Position numbers and translations under genes: made by a program
The notes under the pieces: generated by a model
The model's input: the letters and a program-made list of their open reading frames with translations, nothing else
The model's database searches: none
Told to the model about the DNA's origin: nothing
NCBI RefSeq assembly: GCF_002994745.2
Contig: NC_037094.1
Span: 17,322,001 to 17,386,000 of the forward strand
Length of the DNA stretch: 64,000 nt
From: Rosa chinensis
Lineage: Eukaryota > Streptophyta > Magnoliopsida > Rosales > Rosaceae
Reading direction: 5' to 3'
In this document: piece after piece, positions 34,860 through 47,250 of the stretch
Layout: each line of letters begins with the position of its first letter
Numbering within the stretch: the stretch's first letter is position 1

Positions 34860-36530
34860 GATGACCCTCTTTGCTGTTGATTGAGTGACTGTTGTCTGAT
34901 CGGGGGTATTAGACAACAGCAAGATTCTGTCGTCTGAAGAAAATTTGGACAAGAGCAAGAGCTAACAAACCTGTTGTCTAAACACCAGAAAAGACAATAG
35001 ACAACTTAAAGTAGCTGTTGTCCAAAGTGAATTAAGTCAGCATAATCTAAAGAATATGAAATTTCTGAGGTCATATAGACAACATAACTTATAGTGTTAC
35101 ATTGTTTGTTAAAGTTTCACTATATTTTTCTCATAGTAAACTCTTGTGTGTTGTCTAGTCAAACAACAGCTATCTAGGTTTTGTAGTCATTGAAGTCTAT
35201 TTCCAACCGTGGTTTCCTAACATGATGTATGGGTTAATGAAGTGAGACAATAGTTCTCTTTGTACTCTGTGCTGTTTTCCTTTGTTTCATACAACAGAAT
35301 GTGTAGCTCTATCACTGTGTTTTACAATGTTAGGCAATCAAACTTGTTTAAGAGATATTGTTGTTATGTTGTACAGACGGCAGTTTTTTCATTTGATTTT
35401 TTTTTTGTGCTCAATTGTCAAGCAATGGTTTTCTGGTGAAATTGCATTGTCTGAGATTGGATAATAAGGCATACATTCTAAATATTGCATCTAACAAAAA
35501 CCTATCAATCAACGCATCCACAAAAGGTTTCCATTGATTCCAATACGATCTACAATATTCCATTAGCAGTATTATAACAATAACACAGTAATAACCACCT
35601 TGCCTACATATACATGGAAGCCAAAAACATGTATTTGTCCATAAATGTGTACAAATCTTGTGGCTGGAACGTTTCCTTCCATCATTCCTCCGACATCTTA
35701 TATTCTTCTTAGCATAGTCAACCTATACGAAACATAACTTTAATTGTAAGATAAGCTGGCAGCACAGAAATATAATGGGAAGTTATGAAAATAGTAACAT
35801 GCTTCAAGTGGCAGCAAACCATAATACCATTTTGGAAAACTAGAGGCTTTTGAAAACAATGGAAAAAAGATTACCCATCTACACTTACAATAGGAACCTA
35901 ATGGAAATTACATGATTTTGGAATCTCTTCATTACAATAGTGCTTCCTTCTTATCATCTCAACATGTCAAATGCAATATAAAAAAAAATGTAAGGCATAA
36001 ACAAAGAGAAATTAAGGAGAGGAGAACAGAGATAATGACTATATATTATTAAAGACAAGGACAAAAGGAGTTATAAAAACAAAGGCAACAGTATGCCTAC
36101 AGACAACTAATACATGTTGGCTCATCCCATGGTTCAGAGAAAACTTTGTAATTATGGACATTCCTGCAAACCCAAAATTGCATCAGACTCACAGCCGCAA
36201 ATGGCTTGGCTTGAGTGAGCATCCGAGAAACCGACTCCTTAGGCATACCTAACTATTGCTCTATTTACTCTATAACACTTGCTTAGTTTCACTGTTTAGA
36301 TATCTCTGGTTATTGTAAGAAGATAGCTAGCTAGTGATGATGTGAAAAATGAATAAGGACTTAGCGCGCGCTACTTACATGCATAGTTTAACTTGTGAAG
36401 TAAGTAGCAATCTTGAATATTCTAGGGACTCCACTAGCCACTAAGTAAGTGATGAGCTAGCTGAAAATCGAATTCACAAAAAAAGAACAAAAAAAAAAAG
36501 ATAGAAAAGCAGAGAAGGATGGTTCGCTTG
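34860..36530. other. CACTA-2 left arm, no gene recognised
   Basis: After the subterminal repeats (to about 35180) the sequence is AT-rich and I recognise no domain. Minus-strand exons might lie here as downstream parts of the captured genes. Confidence 0.35.
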
Positions 36531-36533
36531 CCT

Positions 36534-36604
36534 GTGCACAGGGCTCAGAAATTCTATTGTTTTAGGAACCTCCTCACCAAAAAGGCCAAGATAGGCAAAA
36601 CCAA
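36534..36604 (-). pseudogene. Cyclophilin-like exon fragment captured by CACTA-2
   Basis: On the minus strand, after the acceptor-like TTGGTTATTGCAG, the frame reads GFAYLGLFGEEVPKTIEFLS. This resembles the GRIVIGLFGE.VPKTVENF segment of plant cyclophilins (peptidyl-prolyl isomerases). The donor appears as GC instead of GT. No neighbouring cyclophilin exon was found, so this is a fragment at best. Confidence 0.45.
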
Positions 36605-37216
36605 CTGCAATAACCAAAAGAACATGTGTTACTTGTGAAATTTATATCCATCAGAAGTTTTGCGCTATAAATTAAATCTGCAGAGATTTTAGCAGTCCCT
36701 AGGAAGTAAACACTCACCATTTAACCATGCATTAAGAGTATGATAAATAATAAAACTGAAACCATTGAAATGGTCCACATCTACTTGGCCAGATTCATAT
36801 ATCTTTCTTCAGGGGAAGAATGTTAAAATAATACTTCAAATGCATGCTTGTACAGTATGAACACACATTCTGCTCACTGATAACAGGACGTACTTAACTC
36901 CTTCTAAGCTACCACAGATGTTTACACGTATCATAACTCACACCCTGTGGTAGACTGTAGTTAAAGCCCATCATACATTTTATTACTTTTTCATGAAAAA
37001 TTGCGGCACAGGATAGTGCATCACTATACGTAGTCCATTTCTGCAGCAACTACTAAATCTATTATACTAAATTACTATAAGCCAATCATTTAATATTTAC
37101 TGTTACTAACAACAAAGTTGTTTTTCCCTCCGCAATAGCTCATATCTAAATGTGTAAAGATCAATACATCTGCTACAGATTTTGGATGTAAACATTAATA
37201 AAATCATTTCAAATAC
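36605..37216. other. CACTA-2 internal DNA, no gene recognised
   Basis: AT-rich, no conserved coding segment seen on either strand. Possibly introns between captured exons. Confidence 0.3.
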
Positions 37217-37325
37217 CTCCATCTCTCTCTGCAAGAATTTGTTGATACTTCAAAGTGAACTCTATAAACTCCTTCTCTGATTTAAAGGTCCGTCTTGGAT
37301 TTTTCCGTTTGGTTTCAGTTGTATC
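37217..37325 (-). pseudogene. Taxilin-like exon captured by CACTA-2
   Basis: Bounded on the minus strand by TTTGTCTCAG (acceptor) and GTATTTG (donor), the 109-bp open exon encodes DTTETKRKNPRRTFKSEKEF followed by IEFTLKYQQILAERDG. This matches my memory of the start of the coiled-coil domain of plant taxilin-like proteins. No other taxilin exon could be identified nearby. Family call moderate; exon character good. Confidence 0.5.
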
Positions 37326-38222
37326 CTGAGACAAACTTAGTCCAACTTACTTAGCTTACTGTAAATTATAAGGTAAAATAAGCAAATATATACTATCACT
37401 ACATAGGTGTATGTATATATCTATATTTCTTTCTGCAATGGGTATGTATATGTGTGCTGATTCATTATATACCTTTTGATTAATGATTTGCATCAGAACA
37501 ATCAATTTCATACATCTTACACAAAGTCTTGAATACATATCAGAATGTAGTGAATAAAGATTCTAACTTTCAAGGATATAGGGAAAAAAAAAACTGAGGG
37601 TTAAGTTACTCAAAAACAATGGCAAGCAAGCAATTGGAAAGAAATTGGGATAAAAAACAGTACCTATTTATGAGAAAATGCATTACCCGTGTTGTCAAGA
37701 CATAAATCAAATATACTAGACTAGGACCCAGAAGAAACTTGAAAGGTTTCCAATTGTTAAACCCAGAATTCCAACATACACGGTTTCATAGATTGATCTA
37801 AAAATACACAAAAGTCCCAAATTTCACCAATGAAACAACTTAGTCAGTCACATTCACACATGGCCTAAACTATTACCCAACAATTTAAATTCAAGAAAGA
37901 TGAGTGAGTGAGCTTAAGTGTAAGAACAAAACACAATGAAAGATTAATCTGGTAGTCTCGTTAAATTCATTTAATAACTCTGACTTGCTAATTGCAGTCA
38001 ATGGAAACAGAAATTAGTAAAAGACATGATACTCACAGTTCAATCTAAAACATGTGTGGGTGGTTCTGCGATAAAATCTTCCTTCAGTGCAATGTGCAAT
38101 TCCATTCTGTACCAAAGGAGGAATATGGGTCCATCCTCTTCTGAAAATTGGCTTTAGTATCTGAGCTCAAAACATCAATAGCCAAGAGAGAGATCAAGTA
38201 CTTATATCTAGAATTCTGAAAC
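37326..38222. other. CACTA-2 internal DNA, no gene recognised
   Basis: AT-rich sequence between the taxilin-like exon and the GC-rich exon, with no clear coding signal. Likely intron or intergenic DNA of captured genes. Confidence 0.3.
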
Positions 38223-38475
38223 CCTAGAATGTTTCGAAACCTGACTTGGCGGCGTGAGAATACTCAATCTTGAAGTAATAGGCGTAGTGGCCGATGCCAT
38301 CGACGGAAAACGCAGACTCGCCGACGACGTTGGGGAGCGTGAACAGCTTCTCGATGATGCTCTTCCCATCAACGACGGGGGACGAATCTCCGCCGACAAC
38401 GATGTTGGCAACTGAGTCGGGGAAGAGATTGAGGACTCTGATCAGCTCTATGCATCGTCGCTTGGTGGTGGCGGT
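38223..38475 (-). pseudogene. Unidentified GC-rich exon captured by CACTA-2, cut by a hAT MITE
   Basis: The minus strand is open from 38475 to a TAG at 38223 and clearly coding in character: RRCIELIRVLNLFPDSVANI, then VVGGDSSPVVDGKSIIEKLF and SAFSVDGIGHYAYYFKIEYS. GC content is far above the surroundings. No start codon is visible: upstream is the hAT MITE and beyond it an in-frame stop. I do not recognise the family. Confidence 0.5.
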
Positions 38476-39175
38476 CAGTAGCGGATTTAGAATTTGAAAA
38501 TAGAGAGGGCAAAGCCTAAAATTTTTTTTTTAGTATAATAATGCACAGGTGTGCGAATGCAAGAGTGGGGAGATGAGAACTTGAGAGTTTAAGTGTTCAA
38601 AGATTAAATTTAGTCCGTAATTTAGGTCTTTTTGCGAAGAAGAAGAATGAGAATTTGTGATGGACGGAGAGAATGGAAGAGCCAGAGAGGAGTTTAACTT
38701 CAATAATTTGAGAGTTCGGGTGGCTTCGTTAAACAAACATACATATAAACAAAAAATATACATCACATATATAGTTTTTTTTTTCAACCTAAAAGTTTGT
38801 TCTGAATATAAAGCCATGGATATGACGAAATAGTTAGCAAATAAACTCAAGCCCAATCTGCAAAGTTAACTCTATAAACTTGAATTGATTACTCGACATT
38901 CGAATGAGGCCAAGCTCCTGGCCGAGATATTGAGATAGCACAACAATTGATAAAATGATAAGTATTGAAATCAATTAAACCCACAACAATTGCACAGCAG
39001 AAAGAAGACCCATTGATCGACCTTGATAAGTTTTGAAATCAATTAAACCCACTTTACCCACATCAATTAAATATTTAAACCCACATCAATTAAAGTATAC
39101 ATATAATTTTTTTTTAAGCCTAAAAATCTCGGACGGACTCCAGCCCGCCCAAGCTACTACTTGGATCTGCCCATG
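38476..39175. mobile_element. hAT-like MITE (0.7 kb)
   Basis: Flanked by the 8-bp duplication GTGGCGGT (38468-38475 and 39176-39183). It starts CAGTAGCGGATTTAG, with a degenerate inverse at the other end (CATGGGCAGATCCAAG). Related to the CAGTGGCGGA element at 30264-31354. It splits the unidentified exon. Confidence 0.75.
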
Positions 39176-39635
39176 GTGGCGGTTTCTAATTGTTGAGAGA
39201 GATGGGGAACTCTAACTCTCTAAGTGTGTGTTTTTTTTTTAAGGGGAGCCTTTTTTTCCTTTCCAAATTAAAACAATGGGTTTTGTGAACGGGCGGGCGG
39301 GCGGGGGTTGGTTTAAATTTTGGCCAAAAAATAGGCGGGCATTGGCGGACTAAATTTTAACCATAAAAACAGACAACATAAATTAAAGAACAATTATATG
39401 TAATAATGTCACACAAAAAAGATGTTGTCTGTGAACAATTGTATGTAACAATGTCACACAACATATAAGAAAAGATGTTGTCTGAACATAAAATATCAGA
39501 CAACATCAAAATATAGTGACTGTCTGATAATAAATTGCACAATAGCAATGTAAAAAGAGTTGTCTGAATACATTTATTCAGATGACATCAAATTTCAACC
39601 ATTGTCTGAATAACAATGAAATAATATCAATAGTA

Positions 39636-41812
39636 TGTAAGGGTGATTTTGTGTTTTGGACTTTTGATAGCAAGACCTTCTTGATTAAGTGAGATTAGGC
39701 CCAAAATTGATCAAAGGTTAGACCTGAGAACGACTTTGTTGTGACCAGCTAGATGATAACGACAGCAATTAGAGTTAATTTCACGAAAATAGAGCTTATA
39801 GGTGGATATGGTGTGGGACCTAGATGCCTGGGAGTTTAGCAGAGAGGGAGAGTTCCAGCAATGGCATGGTTGTGGGCTTTGGGTTAAGGTTGATTGGGGG
39901 AACTGATGGCTAGGGATTCAGAGATAAAGCTTGATCTCTTACTTGATGTTTTGTGTTGTTGTGGTCTGGTTTCCAACAGCAATGAACCCGCTTTTTATAG
40001 CGGAGATAGGCGGGGAAGATTCGTGCTAAGAACCGGGGGGTTTTAAAGGGGTATTCTCAGTTTTGGTGGGATAATCCTAAAGCTTTCAGCTTTTGTTTTC
40101 TCCATGAAACCAAAAGAGTGAAAGCTCATTCTGGCTCTGAGGGTGAAGGTTGGTGGTATAGGTATAGGACGGTGACAATCCCAGATTATGTGCTGTTGTG
40201 ATCTTCGAGGGATTCTAATCCCTTATTTTCTGATATTGTGAATTGTGATCACAAAGTTTAAGGGCAATTGGAAATTGAAGCAGGATTACTGGGTATATGA
40301 ATCAGAAAGCTTTCCCATAGATTATGGGTTCTTGCTAGAAATGGTGAAGCACTAATCCCAGCAGCAACTTTGATAGAACGATATTTCAGGTTTGGGGAAG
40401 AAGATAGTTTCAATAGGTTTTGGGCTAGAGGCTGTTGTAAATCAAGGTTCTAAAAATCGCTAGGCGCTAGTTGGGTGGTGACCAAGGGCCTAGCACCTAG
40501 AGACCTAGGCGGGAGTCTAGACGGGGCCTAGGAGGTTTTATTTTTTTTAATTTTAATTTTAATTTCTTTATAAAAAATACGAATTGATGAAAGATGATCA
40601 AATGGTTTCACTCATGCCCCCATGGTGACTCGAACCCATAACTTCGTTCATAAGTAGTGGGTGCTCTAACCACTGAGCTAACACCACTTCGTCATGATGA
40701 TAAGATTGCTTAATTACATTCAAAACATTAAAACAACTACTAAATAGTATTAGATAATTATCAATCACCTAATAATATGCATAGCTTATCCAGAAGAATT
40801 GATATTGACCCACAATGGTCAGTGGTCAACCACCACACTACTATCTCAAAAAACACTACCACACCACTTAATAATCCCCGTGGATTAATCAAGAGAAGCC
40901 TTCACGTTTTGCATCTCTCTTCTCTCTCATCTTACGCATCTCTCTTCACCCTTATCTTCTGCTTCTCTTATCGATCCACTCTCTCTCTAAAAAAAAAAAC
41001 AGAAAATTCAAAGAATTAGCGTCAATATCCATCAACATGTGTGAATCAGAGTCGAGGAGAGCAAGGGTCAGATCAGTTTTAAGGAGAGAAAGAGAGTGTT
41101 ATGTGTCTCTGTTGTCTTTCATTGAGGAGAAACTAAGAGAGAGATGACGAGTCAGCGAGTTTGGTTCTTGATTTAGAGAAAGAAAAGACAGATCGGAGTC
41201 TTCTGGAATTCTGGGTTTTGAGAGAAACAGATAGAACATGCTTTCTAGATGTGGGTGTTCAATTTTGACGTGGAAAAAAAAACAGCGCCCAATCCCAACC
41301 GCCTAGACCGCCTAGCATCTGCCGAGCCCAACTAGGTGCCCGCCGAAGCTGCAAGCGATTATCTCAATCGCTTAGCCCATAATAGGGGCGGCGAAGTTGC
41401 GCCTAGCACCTAGACTCCGCCTAGTCGGCCGCCTAGACTGATTTTTAGAACACTGTTTGTAATATACTTTGGGTAAGGAAATAACTCTAGTAGGCTTCAT
41501 GTTTTTTTGCTGGACCTACTCTCATCTCTCTACTAGCCCTTGTTAAGATTTTAACCCCTCAAGCATGAATTTTAGTCCCTAACCCCAAAATTGTCAATGG
41601 GCCTTATCTTAACAATAGGCCTTACAAAATCCATTACCTGTCACACCACATCCCTCCGTATAAGCCCCAAACGTAGCATGGGTCTACGTGTATCGCATGG
41701 TAAATAAGCGACATGTCAGCTTCTTTGAAAATACATGTTAGTCATTTAAGAATTCGGGCTTGTCGTGTCTATTGCTAACTAGATGACCTCCTTTTGACAT
41801 GAAGTGGGCTTG
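39636..41812 (-). mobile_element. Truncated LTR (third copy of the solo-LTR family) with nested hAT element
   Basis: It starts TGTAAGGGTGATTTTGTG, preceded by TAGTA, and follows the same text as 7270-8531. It breaks off at 41812, where a chromovirus LTR begins; the last 90 bp or so of the family consensus are missing. A hAT-like element occupies 40443-41455. The broken counterpart of the 7618-7860 open frame is here (about 39975-40200), which shows that frame is not conserved. Confidence 0.8.
40443..41455. mobile_element. hAT-like element, 'CTAGGCGC' family, copy 2, with tRNA-like insert
   Basis: Ends CAAGGTTCTAAAAATCGC and inverse CAGTGTTCTAAAAATCAG match 26410-27413. The flanks GTTGTAAAT and TTTGTAAT are an imperfect target duplication. 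It contains at 40609-40687 (minus strand) a tRNA-like stretch with box A TAGCTCAGTGGTTAGAGCAC and box B GGTTCGAGTCACC, absent from copy 1. The T-arm does not pair well, so this is not a functional tRNA gene; a tRNA-derived SINE is likely. Confidence 0.75.
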
Positions 41813-44800
41813 TGATAGGATACAGAAACTGAAGAGCATAAAAGCAAGAGGCAATAATATTAAAACATGGTTATATTTCTCTGATGGTCCAAAATGGATT
41901 GCAATACATCATATAAAGAGAGAAGCGGGGTCCTTGACAAATACAGCTGTCCTGGACCACAATAGGTAGGTGGCTATTCTAGATGGCTTACAAAATGGGT
42001 GTCCTTAGCATTTCAACAAAATAAGACTAATTATAAAGTATCTTAGTTGGTGCAGTCTCAACAAGTGCTCCCCTCCCCAAGACTGAGCCTGTCCTCAGGC
42101 GACAAAGTCAGGAAATTTGGTAGCGATCATATGTGCCTCCTCCCATGTCGCATCCTCCTCCCATGTCGCATCCTCCTCATGTAAGCCAGTCCACTGAATT
42201 AGCCAAAGTGTGACATAACGTTTCCCCTTGCGTTGAATTTCCATGTTCAAAACTTTCAGTGGTTTCCAATGAATTCTCCTTGACTGTCAAACTGTGGCAA
42301 AGTTGCAGCAATAGACACAGAATCTCCAACTCTTTTCTTAAGCAAAGAAACATGAAAAACTGGATGCAGCTTTGAGTTAGGAGGAAGTGTGTGTTTGTAA
42401 GCTACCTTTCCCACCTTTGCTTCCACTTGAAATGGTCCATAGAATCGAGGAGAAAGTTTGTTGGCTGGCCGTTTGATCAATGACTTTTGGCTGTATAGAT
42501 GGAGCTTTAAAAATACCCAGTCTCTAACCTCAAACTCTCTCTCAGTTCTTTGCTGGTTTGCTTGTTGTTTCATTCTATTTTGAGCCAAGGTCATTTGGTC
42601 TTTAAGACAGTTCAGAAGCTCATCCCTTGATTTAAGTGTGTTATCCATAGCATGGACATAAGTAGAGCCTGACAGGTAGCGCGAGACAGTAGGAGGAGGA
42701 CGGCCATATACAACTTCAAACGGTGTCATCTTTATTGTTGAATGTAAGGTGGTATTATGCCACCATTCTGCCCAGTGAAGCAGAGAACTCCAAGAAGCAG
42801 GTTTATCAAATACAAAGCATCTCAAGTAATGCTCCAATGAGCGATTAGTTACCTCTGTTTGTCCATCTGGTTGAGGATGGTAGGCAGAAATTTTGCATAA
42901 TTGAGTGCCCTGTAGTTTGAAAAATGCCTTCCAGAAATTGCTTTCAAAGATCAGATCTCTGTCACTGACTATATGCTTCGGCATCCCATGTAAACGAAAA
43001 ATCTCCTTTGTGAAAATTGTAGCAATCTGAGATGCTGTAAATGGGTGTGTAACAAGGATGAAGTGAGCATACTTCAATAATCTATCAACCACAACCATTA
43101 TAGCATTATAACCCTATGAACATGGCAGCCCTTCCACAAAATCCATGGAGACATCAATCCAAATCTTCTCTGGCACTGGTAAAGGTTGCAGCAAACCAGG
43201 TGGATGTATACTCTCGTAATTTTGTCGCTCGCATTGATCGCATGAAGCTACAAAGGCTTTGACTTCCTTACTCATACCTGGCCACACAAAGTTTCTGGAC
43301 AATCTATGCAGAGTTCTTAGGTTACCAGAATGACCAGCTTGAAGTGTAGAATGGAACTCATGCAGTAGCTTAGATCGCCAATCTGTGGTTTTAGGAACAA
43401 ATAGTTTTCCCTTGTAATATAGATTCCCGTTGACCAAAGTGAAAACCTTTTTGGTTGGAGAACCTTCCTGTATGGCCTTGATGATCAATTGGGCGTCTGG
43501 GTCTGTGCGACCCATACTGTGGATGATAGCAATATTGTCTGCGATGTGACTCGAAATTGCGTGAACAACATAGAGCTCGTGGAGTCGTGAGAGAGTATCT
43601 GGAACCTTTTTTAGTGTCCCTGGCTTGTACTCACTTAGATAATTGTACCCTAGCAACTTGGTGAGCCATTTGTGCTGTGAAGGAGTGGAAATTCTTTGAT
43701 CCAGCAGATGTTTCAGGGTTTGGTGGTCTGTAAGTATAATAAATGCGTTGCCGAGCAGATACGGTCTCCATTTGGCAATGGCAAATAGTATGGCAAGCAT
43801 TTTGCGATCAGAAGCTGATTGAGCTTGATGGTGAGTACATAAAGCCTTACTCAAGAATGCGACTGGATGTTGGTTTTGTGTAAGCACAGCACCTATGCCC
43901 TTCCCACTTGCATCAGTTTCAATTGTAAAAGGGCTGTGTGAAATCTGGTAAGGCTAACACAGGAGAACTAATCACTGGTTGCTTCAATTGATTGAATGTT
44001 GAATCAGCTTCTAAAGACCAATTGAAATTGTCTCTTCTTAGAATCTCTGTTAGTGGCTGCGCTATACTCCCAAAATGACAGATAAAACGACGATAGTAGC
44101 CGGCAAGCCCTAAAAAACTTCTTACTGCCTTCACGTTTGTGGGCCTAGGCCAATCTTTAATGCACTGAACCTTTTCTGGGTCAACTGCTACACCATAAGC
44201 AGATATAATTAATATGGCCCAAGTATTGGACATATTCTTGAGCAAAGGAGCATTTACACAACTTGACCTTTAAGTGATTGGACCTTAGCAGCTTAAAGAC
44301 TTCTTCAATGTGTGTGAGATGTGAAGATAAATGTTAACTAAAAATTAAAATATCATCAAAGAAGACAAGAACAAACTTACCAAGCATTGGTCGGAAGACA
44401 TGATTCATTAAGGCTTGAAATGTTGATGGTACGTTGGTTAGACCAAATGGCATCACCACAAATTCAAAATGTCTGTTGTGTGTTCGGAAAGCAGTTTTTG
44501 GTATATCTACTTCGTGCATTCTAACTTGATGATACCCGGACTGTAAATCAAGTTTTGTAAGCAATGTCGCACCATGTAATTCATCGAGGAGCTCATCAAC
44601 AATTGGGATTGGGAAACGGTCTTTTACCGTAACCGCATTGAGATTATGGTAATCAATACAAAACCTCAATGAACCTTCCTTTTTCTTAACCAATAAAACT
44701 AGTGAAGAAAACGGGCTAGTACTAGGTCAAATCAACCCTGCTCTCAACATTTCACTTAGTTAAGCCTCTAACTCCGCCTTTTGTGAGTGAGCATATCAAT

Positions 44801-45402
44801 ATGGCCGAACATTTACTGGTCCAGAATTGGGAAGGAGGGTAATACAGTGATCCACTGGTCTTGGAGGTGGTAGGCCTATTAGAGGGTTAAATACATCTTG
44901 GAATGGTTGCAATAAGTGTTGTACTTCAAGTAGAGCCTGGAGTTGGGCCGGTGGGTTTAAGAGTGTCTGACTAGCTATTGTGCCCAAATGTTTATGACAA
45001 ATGAATGCAAGCAATTCCTGATTATCCACATTCAGTGTGGAGGATGTAATCCCCCTCAGTACATAGCCTTTCCTTTCCACAAAGAAAACCATAATCTTTT
45101 CTGCAAACTGCCAGCCAATGAACCCTAGTGAATTCAGCCACTGGGCTACCAACAACAAGTCACAACCAGCCACTGGAAGCAAAAGGAAGTAGTCGGAAAA
45201 TGAATAACCTTACATCTTAACATTGACATTTCAGGCCAATCCAGCTGGTCTAAGTGCCTGATCTGAAGCAGAGGTGAATTGTAGGACCTCGGCCCGTAAA
45301 ATTTGAAGCCCCAATTTGTGCGCTATTGATGGATTCAAGAAATTCGACACCGACCCATAGTCGATGAAAACTCGAATTGGACAATCATTTATGGAGCCAT
45401 TA
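41813..45402 (-). mobile_element. Truncated Ty3-gypsy chromovirus (3' LTR plus pol)
   Basis: The 251-bp LTR at 41813-42063 (minus strand: TGTTGAGACTGCACC..GTATCCTATCA) is preceded in element sense by the purine tract TTGGGGAGGGGAGCAC. Pol follows upstream to the protease, where the element ends abruptly against UBC intron sequence. Gag, the 5' LTR and the second target duplication are gone. Short LTR and C-terminal chromodomain place it in the chromoviruses. Confidence 0.9.
42138..45400 (-). pseudogene. Chromovirus pol, frameshifted
   Basis: Minus-strand order: protease (VFIDYGSVSNFLN, about 45360), linker, RT ([34 protein letters not shown]; catalytic [10 protein letters not shown], 44693-44334), RT thumb (43919-44245), RNase H (ETDASGKGIGAVLTQ, about 43910; LTDHQTLKHLLDQR), integrase zinc finger (H..H..CDQC) and DDE core (IVSDRDLIF, YHPQPDGQTEVTNRSLEHYL), GPY/F module (LSPRFYGPFQV), then chromodomain (YVTLWLIQWTGLHEEDATWE, about 42215-42155). 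One extra T near 43930 shifts the frame between thumb and RNase H; other stops lie near 44245-44334, 44700-44796 and 43100. ATWEED is duplicated in the chromodomain. It cannot produce a full polyprotein. Confidence 0.92.
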
Positions 45403-45441
45403 TGAGTGTATGGTTTCTTTTTTCGTTGTTCGAAAAGATGA

Positions 45442-45624
<183 letters not shown>

Positions 45625-45809
45625 TAAATCAAATTGAGCATTGCAGTTTTAGTTTCTCTCCGTCACTGTTCAATTTGCTAGTTTCTGGGTTCAATTTCAG
45701 CGCTTTTGTACAAGAAAATGCAAAAGTTTACTCTTTCTTGTTTTTGGGTAAAGGGATTGTGTGCTTGTATATAATTGACTTTGTGATTGTTGTGCGCTTT
45801 GTTTGGAAT

Positions 45810-46608
45810 TGGTGGTGGTAGAGGAGGAGGTTGAGAGGTGAAAGATAAGGGAGAGAGATCAAGAGGTCGTGGCAGAGGAAGGGGCTATCGTGGCGGCGGC
45901 TCTGGCAAAGATAGAGTTGATGCACTTGGTATATTATTGTAAGCGCTATGACATTCTTATGTTCCTTCCTTTGTTTTGTATTTTTTTAATTATGAATTGA
46001 GGTATTGGATGTGCATGAAACATTGTGAAGGTCTGTTATGTTAAATGGACCTAACATTAAATATTTCTAGTAGATCAATCTGTGAGAATTCAATCTTTTA
46101 TGTGGTCTTGGAAAAAACCATGGGAATATAGGAATATTCATCTGGAAATGTGTTACATTGTAGATGCATATATAATGTGTATCGGAAGGGTAATGCACCT
46201 GACTGGCATAGGTTTTTTTTATATATTTTACACTATTCTTTGTATTTGTAGGACACGTATATTGCGCCATATGGCTTCTGATTTGAATTTGGATATGCGG
46301 AGTGATGGATTTGTGAAGGTTCATGATCTTTTAGAGCTAAACTTGAAGGCATTTGCTAATATTCCCTTAAGCTCACATATTGTTGATGAGATTAAGGAGG
46401 TTAGTCATAACTTTCTCTAAACTTAATGATTGGAAGCGAGTAGTATTTAGTAGCCATTTGTTGTTTAGATGAATTGCCTAAAGTGGAGATTTTATTATTT
46501 GAACCTTCTTTGTAGGCTGTTAGAAAGGATAATAAGCAGCGTTTTAGCCTCTTGGAAGAAAATGAGGAACTTTTGATGCGTGCAAACCAAGGACGCTCAA
46601 CAACCGCA
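45810..46608 (+). pseudogene. TPT1: tRNA 2'-phosphotransferase (TPT1) fragment, copy 1
   Basis: Three exon pieces: about 45815-45928 (Gly/Arg-rich leader GRGRGYRGGGSGKDRVDALG), 46252-46399 (TRILRHMASDLNLDMRSDGF, VKVHDLLELNLKAFANIPL) and 46516 to about 46605 (AVRKDNKQRFSLLEENEELL, MRANQGRS). TPT1/KptA removes the 2'-phosphate left at the tRNA splice junction, using NAD+. The RHM..SDGFV motif of the N-lobe is kept, but the NAD-binding C-terminal half is absent and the exon 3 donor is GC. No ATG is evident because the UBC fragment sits upstream on the same strand. Confidence 0.85.
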
Positions 46609-47250
46609 ACTATCCTCGTTTATCTTGCATAGTTCCTGAAGTTTGATATATTTAGCTCCTTTTATATAGATGAAAACCATTTAATACATGCTACAATTCT
46701 AACTGTTTTCTTGTATTTATGTTATTACACTATACTAAATATGAAAGTAATATTTCTATGTAATGCTGTGATCACAGTCATGTTAGAGACGCTAGTCTTC
46801 ATTCTTATACAAGACTTGTAAAGTTTTGAAGAAAGGGTTTGCCATAATACGGTATGAGTTGATTTCCTTGATTATATTTTGATATATTGATATCTTTTAT
46901 AGTGTTTATGACTACATAAAGTAGGTAGTAAAACAAAAAAGAAATAAGCACTTTTAATCTATTTGATTGTTGTTATTTTGTGGCAAAACACATGCTCTAC
47001 TTAAAGATTTTATAACAGATAAAGTAAGGAATGTTTGTAATTTTGATTATGGCTTACTGGTTTACCCTATAAGTGTCCCAATTCAAACCTTGTATCAATT
47101 ACATAAATTTCTGTTTATTAACTTGTTTGTATAGGTTCTTATTTTGACAACGACAAATCATTGGACTCCATGCAGGCGGCATGCAGCTATGGATCTCTTC
47201 AAGATTAATAGAACATACTTAATCAAAAAATTGGTATAGTAGTTATGGTA
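46609..47250. other. Pack-CACTA internal DNA after TPT1, no gene recognised
   Basis: It aligns with 57592-58170 plus 59690-59830 in copy 2. AT-rich; possibly TPT1 intron sequence. No later TPT1 exon (HGTY or SxGLxxMxRxHVH type motif) could be found. Confidence 0.5.

Larger units (their letters stand above)
34814..39635. mobile_element. Second CACTA element, 3' end lost, with captured exons
   Basis: The left end CACTACGCTAATAATACT, preceded by AAC, sits in the second intron of the E2 pseudogene. Behind it, and again at 39360-39620, are repeats around AGACAACA / TTGTCTGA in both orientations, the subterminal repeats of one element. The right terminus is missing: an LTR interrupts at 39636 and a deletion joins chromovirus to the UBC intron near 45400. 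The interior carries minus-strand gene fragments (taxilin-like, cyclophilin-like, one unidentified) and a hAT MITE. Confidence 0.75.

Noticed and set aside
40609..40687. A tRNA gene on the minus strand
   Set aside because: Box A and B are present but the acceptor and T stems do not pair and it lies inside a hAT element; treated as tRNA-derived.
41813..45402. An active gypsy element
   Set aside because: Only one LTR, no gag, and several frameshifts in pol.
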